DNA of 32,071 bases from Bacteroidota bacterium. GTDB lineage: Bacteria; Bacteroidota; Ignavibacteria; Ignavibacteriales; Melioribacteraceae. Position 1 is the stretch's first letter. Each line of letters begins with the position of its first letter. The position numbers were made by a program, and so were the translations under genes. The stretch lies in assembly GCA_023453125.1 (NCBI GenBank), contig JAEXUB010000130.1, forward strand, positions 1 through 32,071. The letters are read 5' to 3'. Positions 27,852 through 32,071 of this stretch are shown here, piece by piece. The notes under the pieces are model-generated. The model had not been told where the DNA came from. It worked only from the letters and a program-made list of their open reading frames with translations, and ran no database searches.

Positions 27852-27882
27852 TTTGTTAAAACACAAAACTGTCTTAATTTTC
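27852..27882 (+). promoter_or_regulatory. Candidate Bacteroidota-type promoter for S46 copy 2
   Basis: TTTG at 27852-27855, a 19-bp spacer and TAATTTTC at 27875-27882 give a near-consensus -33/-7 pair. It lies right after the copy 1 terminator and 31 bp before the copy 2 ATG. Confidence 0.45.
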
Positions 27883-27913
27883 TACCAAATATACAATCAA
27901 ATAAGGGTGTGAT

Positions 27914-30079
27914 ATGAGAAACAAATTATTTACTTATTCTCTTTTGCTGTTTGTTTTATTTATTTATCTGCCTCTTAACGCGCAGAAGGCTTTTAATCCC
28001 GATACCGTTAAGGCTCAGAAATTCGATACCGGAACTATGTGGGCTTTTGAATACCCTCCGTTCGAGTATCTTAAAGAAGTTTATAATTTTACCCCCACAC
28101 AGGGATGGTTCGACGACGTACGCCTTTCGGCATTAAGAATTCCCGGCTGTTCCGCTTCTTTTGTAAGCGAAGACGGTCTTCTTATGACAAATAACCATTG
28201 CGCGCGCGGTATCCGCCGCCAGATGCAGCGCGAAGGGGAAAATCTTGCTGCCACCGGTTTCTATGCAGCTACATTGGCCGAAGAAAGAAAAATTCCTAAC
28301 TTCACTGCCGAACAGATGGTTTACCTTAAAGATGTTTCCAAAGAAGTTCTTCCAGCTCTTAAAGTCGGTAAGACTCAGAAAGAAAAAGTTGCCAGTCTGA
28401 ATGCCAAGATTGCAGAACTCCGCGCAAAATATGCAAAGGAACTCAATCTTAAGATTGATATCATTCCTTACTACAACGGCGCTGTTTATTATATGCAGGG
28501 ATTCAAAGTTTACACCGACGTCCGCTATGTGTTCCAGCCTGAAGAAGGTATTGCTTATTTCGGCGGCGACCCTGATAACTTTACCTATCCGCGCTATAAT
28601 CTCGACTGCACATTCCTCCGCGTTTATGAAAACGACAAGCCGGTTAAGACAGATCACTATTTCAAATGGAGCCCGAACGGCGCCAACCCCGGCGAACTCG
28701 TTTTTACAGTCGGCAATCCGGGCACAACAAACAGACTTAGAACTGTTGCCCAGCTTGAATATATGCGCGATGTTCAGTACAGAAATTCCACTTTCCAGTA
28801 TGATAACCTTTACAGAAGACTCGAAGAGCTCAAGAGCGTTAATCCTTCCAAAGCTCAGGATTATGAAACCGCACGCCTTTCATTCAGCAACAGCCAGAAA
28901 AATAATTCAGGCTACTACAATGCTCTTCTCGATCCTACAATGATGGCCCGCAAGGTTGCTTTCGAAAAGAAGAATCAGGCATTCGTTATGAAAGATCCTG
29001 AATTAAAGAAAGAATACGGCCACGTATGGAAGACTATTGCCGGCGCTAGAAAAGAGCTTACAGGCATCGATACTAAACTCGCAGCTTACAATCCTACCGG
29101 ACAGGCGATTTCACGTTACCTTCAGATTGCACAGTCTTTGGTAAGACAGGCCAAACTTGCATTATTGACTCCTGCAGAAAAGGAAAAGATGCAGGCTGAA
29201 GCACAGCAGAGAGGCGGCGGGCAGAGACCTGGGGGACAGGGAGCACCGGGGGGAAGACAGATGTCATTATTCCCCGATAATTTCGATCCTATTCTCGAAA
29301 AAGCAAAACTCGAAATAAGCATTGATTTTATTACTATAAATCTCGGCAAGAACGATCCTCTTGTAAAAAAATATTTCCAGGGGAAAGCAGGCAAGGATAT
29401 TGCAGGTGAGCTGATTGAAAAATCACTCTTCAAGAACAAACAGGCTGTTGAAGAAATTGCAAAGAAAGATCCTAAAGAAATTCTTAAGCTTGACGATCCT
29501 TTCGTTAAATACTTTGCCGAAGTATACGGCAAAATTGAGCCTCTTAACAAGAAAAGAACCGAAGCTCTTGAAACCGAAACAGTTGCATTCAATCTCCTCG
29601 GCCAGATTATGTACAAGATTTACGGTACTACCATTCCTCCCGATGCAAACAGAACACTCCGCTTAAGCGACGGCGTTGTTAAGGGATATGAATACAACGG
29701 AACAATTGCTCCGCCTAAGACTACATTCTTCGGTATGTACGACAGATATTACTCATTCGGCGGAAAATATCCATTCGATCTTCCCGAAAGATGGAAAAAC
29801 GTTCCTCAGGGATTCGATTTAAATACTCCGTTTAACCTTGTTACAACAAACGATATTATCGGCGGCAACTCCGGCAGTGCGGTAATCAATAAGAATGCCG
29901 AAGTAATCGGCCTTGCATTCGACGGCAACATCGAAATGCTCGAAGGAAATTTCCTATACCGCCAGAATACAAACAGAACAGTTGCTGTAGATTCAAAGGG
30001 TATGTATGAGGCTATCAAGAAAGTTTACAAAGCCGAAAGACTTGCCAATGAATTAGCTACCGGAAAAATGGCTAACTAA
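27914..30079 (+). CDS. S46-family dipeptidyl-peptidase, copy 2, with Gly/Gln/Arg-rich insert
   Basis: A 721-residue secreted S46 peptidase (signal peptide ending LPLNAQ, about residue 24). The catalytic His is His95 in MTNNHC (Asn replaces the first His of copy 1's NHHC). The Asp lies in GGDPDNFTYPR, and Ser653 in GGNSGSA, where Ala replaces the usual Pro. Gly671 in FDGN marks it as DPP7-like. Residues about 431-449 form a low-complexity linker (QQRGGGQRPGGQGAPGGRQ) inside the helical domain, absent from copy 1. It is closely related to copy 3 along the whole visible length and clearly more distant from copy 1. It has a candidate promoter and its own terminator, so it is probably a separate transcription unit. 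Confidence 0.95.
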   Translation: MRNKLFTYSLLLFVLFIYLPLNAQKAFNPDTVKAQKFDTGTMWAFEYPPFEYLKEVYNFTPTQGWFDDVRLSALRIPGCSASFVSEDGLLMTNNHCARGIRRQMQREGENLAATGFYAATLAEERKIPNFTAEQMVYLKDVSKEVLPALKVGKTQKEKVASLNAKIAELRAKYAKELNLKIDIIPYYNGAVYYMQGFKVYTDVRYVFQPEEGIAYFGGDPDNFTYPRYNLDCTFLRVYENDKPVKTDHYFKWSPNGANPGELVFTVGNPGTTNRLRTVAQLEYMRDVQYRNSTFQYDNLYRRLEELKSVNPSKAQDYETARLSFSNSQKNNSGYYNALLDPTMMARKVAFEKKNQAFVMKDPELKKEYGHVWKTIAGARKELTGIDTKLAAYNPTGQAISRYLQIAQSLVRQAKLALLTPAEKEKMQAEAQQRGGGQRPGGQGAPGGRQMSLFPDNFDPILEKAKLEISIDFITINLGKNDPLVKKYFQGKAGKDIAGELIEKSLFKNKQAVEEIAKKDPKEILKLDDPFVKYFAEVYGKIEPLNKKRTEALETETVAFNLLGQIMYKIYGTTIPPDANRTLRLSDGVVKGYEYNGTIAPPKTTFFGMYDRYYSFGGKYPFDLPERWKNVPQGFDLNTPFNLVTTNDIIGGNSGSAVINKNAEVIGLAFDGNIEMLEGNFLYRQNTNRTVAVDSKGMYEAIKKVYKAERLANELATGKMAN

Positions 30080-30101
30080 ATAAACATTTTTTTTACTCCG
30101 G

Positions 30102-30132
30102 AAAGGCAGCAGGATTTTCTTGCTGCCTTTTC
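30102..30132 (+). terminator. Terminator after S46 copy 2
   Basis: A hairpin with 10-bp arms AAAGGCAGCA (30102-30111) and TGCTGCCTTT (30121-30130), a 9-base loop and trailing T residues, 23 bp past the stop codon and 40 bp before the next start. Confidence 0.9.
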
Positions 30133-30171
30133 CTATTTTAGAATGTTAAATTAATAATCAGGAAGCATATC

Positions 30172-32071
30172 ATGAAGAAAAGTATGTTGTTTGTTCTGCT
30201 TTTATGGGGCTCTTTCCTTTTTGCACAGGGAAATTTCAATCCCGATACCGTAAAGGCACAGAAATTTGATACCGGAACAATGTGGGCATTCGAATATCCT
30301 CCGTTCGAGTATCTTAAACAGGTTTATAATTTCGCTCCGTCGCAGGACTGGTTCGATCACGTCCGGTTATCGGCAATAAGAATCCCGGGATGCTCGGCAT
30401 CATTTGTAAGTTCAGACGGGCTATTAATGACTAATAACCATTGCGCAACGGGAGTAAGATCGCGCGTTCAGAAACCGGGAGAAGACCTTGAAAAGACCGG
30501 GTTCTTTGCCGCTACTCTTGCCGACGAAAGAAAAATTCCGAATTTTACAGCCGAACAGCTTGTGTATCTTAAAGATGTATCAAAAGAAGTTATTGCCTCT
30601 ATGAAAGAGGGAAAGAACGAAAAGGATAAAATTGAAAAGCGCACCGCAAAGATTGCGGAGCTCCGCGAAAAATACGGTAAAGAGCTCGGGCTGAAGATTG
30701 ATATAGTTTCTTATTATAACGGGGGCGTTTATTATCTGCAGGGCTTTAAAGTATATACCGACGTACGTTATGTATTCCAGCCGGAAGAGCAGACTGCTTC
30801 CTTCGGCGGCGACCCGGATAATTTTACCTATCCAAGATACGGCCTCGACTGCGCATTCCTCCGCGTTTATGAAAACGACAAACCGATTAAGACAGACCAT
30901 TATTTCAAATGGAGCCCTAACGGCGCAGCTCCGGGAGAATTGGTGTTTACAGTAGGCAATCCCGGTACTACAAACAGATTAAGAACTGTTGCCCAGCTTG
31001 AATATATGCGCGATGTACAGTACAGAAATAATAATTTCCTAATGGATAATTATTACAAGGCGCTTGAAGCACTCAAATCGGCTAATCCTTCAAAAGCCGA
31101 AGACTATCAGCGTATGAGGCTTGCATTCTCAAACAGCTGGAAAAGCGTTACATATACACTTAAATCGCTTCAGGATCCTTATTTAATGGCGCGCAAAAAA
31201 GCCTTTGAAAAGAAAATCCAGGAAGTTGTTATGAAAGACGCTTCCCTTAAGAAAGAATTCGGACACGTATGGAAGACAATTGAGGCTACTAGAAAAGAAT
31301 TAAAAGGAATAGACACTAAACTTGCTGCCTATACTCCTAATGGACAGTATGCTTCGCGCTATCAGACAATAGCCAATCAGCTCGTTGCCCAGGCACGCCT
31401 TGCAAAGATGACTCCGGAAGAAAGAGAAAAAATGCAGGCTCAGCAGCGGGGACAGTTCGGCGGCGGTCAGAGACCGGGAGGACAGGGGCAGCGTCAGCAG
31501 GCACTCTATCCGGATAATTTTGACTCGTATCTTGAAAAGGCAAAGCTCGAAATTAATGTTGATTACATAATTATGAACCTCGGAAAGAACGATCCGATGG
31601 TTAAGAAATTATTCAACGGCAAGACAGGAAAAGAAGCCGCAGCAGAACTGATTGATAAATCGCTCTTTAAAAACAAACAGGCTGTAGAGGAAATCCAGAA
31701 GAAAACTCCGGATGAAATACTTAAGCTCAACGATCCTTTCATCCAGTTCTATGCACAGGTTTATGATAAAGTAAGAGACCTGCGCAAGAAACAGGGGGAA
31801 GTAACCGATACCGAAAACGTTGCTTTCCAGCTCCTCGGACAGATTATGTACAAGATTTACGGCACATCTATTCCTCCGGATGCCAACAGGACCTTGAGAA
31901 TTTCCGACGGTATTCTTAAAAGCTACGATTATAATGGAACTACCGCGCCGATTAAGACTACATTCCACGGAATGTACGACAGATATTACGGCAACGAAGG
32001 AAAATATCCTTTCAATATTGAAGAAAGATGGAAAAATCCTCCCGCAGATTTCGATCTCGGTACTCCTTATA
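30172..32071 (+). CDS. S46-family dipeptidyl-peptidase, copy 3, partial (3' end outside window)
   Basis: I translated this by hand from the ATG at 30172, which has an AGGAAG site just upstream. The frame is open to the right edge (633 codons). The signal peptide (MKKSMLFVLLLWGSFLFAQ) is followed by NPDTVKAQKFDTGTMWAFEY, identical to copy 2 in this block. The catalytic His is His90 in MTNNHC and the Asp motif is GGDPDNFTYPR. The window ends before the catalytic Ser, so activity and P1 type cannot be judged. Residues 424-443 are a Gly/Gln/Arg-rich insert at the same place as in copy 2 but with a different sequence. A tandem duplication with copy 2 is evident. Only 40 bp separate it from the copy 2 terminator, so it may depend partly on read-through. 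Confidence 0.93.
   Translation, partial: MKKSMLFVLLLWGSFLFAQGNFNPDTVKAQKFDTGTMWAFEYPPFEYLKQVYNFAPSQDWFDHVRLSAIRIPGCSASFVSSDGLLMTNNHCATGVRSRVQKPGEDLEKTGFFAATLADERKIPNFTAEQLVYLKDVSKEVIASMKEGKNEKDKIEKRTAKIAELREKYGKELGLKIDIVSYYNGGVYYLQGFKVYTDVRYVFQPEEQTASFGGDPDNFTYPRYGLDCAFLRVYENDKPIKTDHYFKWSPNGAAPGELVFTVGNPGTTNRLRTVAQLEYMRDVQYRNNNFLMDNYYKALEALKSANPSKAEDYQRMRLAFSNSWKSVTYTLKSLQDPYLMARKKAFEKKIQEVVMKDASLKKEFGHVWKTIEATRKELKGIDTKLAAYTPNGQYASRYQTIANQLVAQARLAKMTPEEREKMQAQQRGQFGGGQRPGGQGQRQQALYPDNFDSYLEKAKLEINVDYIIMNLGKNDPMVKKLFNGKTGKEAAAELIDKSLFKNKQAVEEIQKKTPDEILKLNDPFIQFYAQVYDKVRDLRKKQGEVTDTENVAFQLLGQIMYKIYGTSIPPDANRTLRISDGILKSYDYNGTTAPIKTTFHGMYDRYYGNEGKYPFNIEERWKNPPADFDLGTPY

Noticed and set aside
30172..32071. 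S46 copy 3 as a truncated pseudogene
   Set aside because: The frame is intact to the last base; the missing C-terminal part is due only to the window edge.

Overview
The window reads as chromosome from an anaerobic or facultative polymer-degrading member of the Bacteroidota/Ignavibacteriota group. An Ignavibacteria-like genome is my best guess. The reasons are the gene content (a Na+-pumping decarboxylase, three S46 dipeptidyl-peptidases, secreted GH2/GH95-type enzymes with discoidin-like tails, a two-component propeller kinase), the moderately AT-rich DNA, and several upstream regions resembling the -33 TTTG / -7 TAnnTTTG promoters of that superphylum. No tRNA, rRNA, CRISPR array, IS element or phage gene was found.

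Layout. Positions 1-1252 (minus) hold the beta and gamma/delta-type subunits of a biotin-dependent Na+-translocating decarboxylase; the beta gene runs off the left edge. Next comes a 460-bp gap without genes, ending in a terminator. At 1713-4415 (minus) lies a large secreted VPS10/BNR-repeat protein with its own terminator. Positions 4602-16355 (minus) form a tight five-gene operon with 8-13 bp gaps. In transcription order it encodes a GH95-like hydrolase, an unassigned TIM-barrel-type secreted protein, a sialate O-acetylesterase-type SGNH enzyme, a Tat-exported sulfatase and a GH2 beta-galactosidase-type enzyme. A perfect 15-bp palindrome lies just upstream of the first gene. The last three enzymes, from unrelated families, end in the same ~155-residue discoidin-like module. 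The operon looks like a catabolic unit for a sulfated, acetylated, galactose- and fucose-type glycan, but it has no SusC/SusD or other transporter.

Positions 16480-21605 (minus) hold a secreted M14 zinc carboxypeptidase and a 1122-residue propeller sensor histidine kinase with no receiver or DNA-binding domain. The strand then switches at about 21.6-21.8 kb. Positions 21823-32071 (plus) hold an S9 prolyl-oligopeptidase-family peptidase, trmB, and three consecutive S46 dipeptidyl-peptidase genes, the last cut by the right edge. The S9, M14 and S46 enzymes suggest strong extracytoplasmic protein/peptide use, and the decarboxylase fits an organism that can couple decarboxylation to a sodium gradient.

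The most interesting points are the shared C-terminal module across the operon, the unassigned 791-residue protein, the divergent GH95 active site, the candidate operator, and the S46 expansion with Gly/Gln/Arg-rich inserts.
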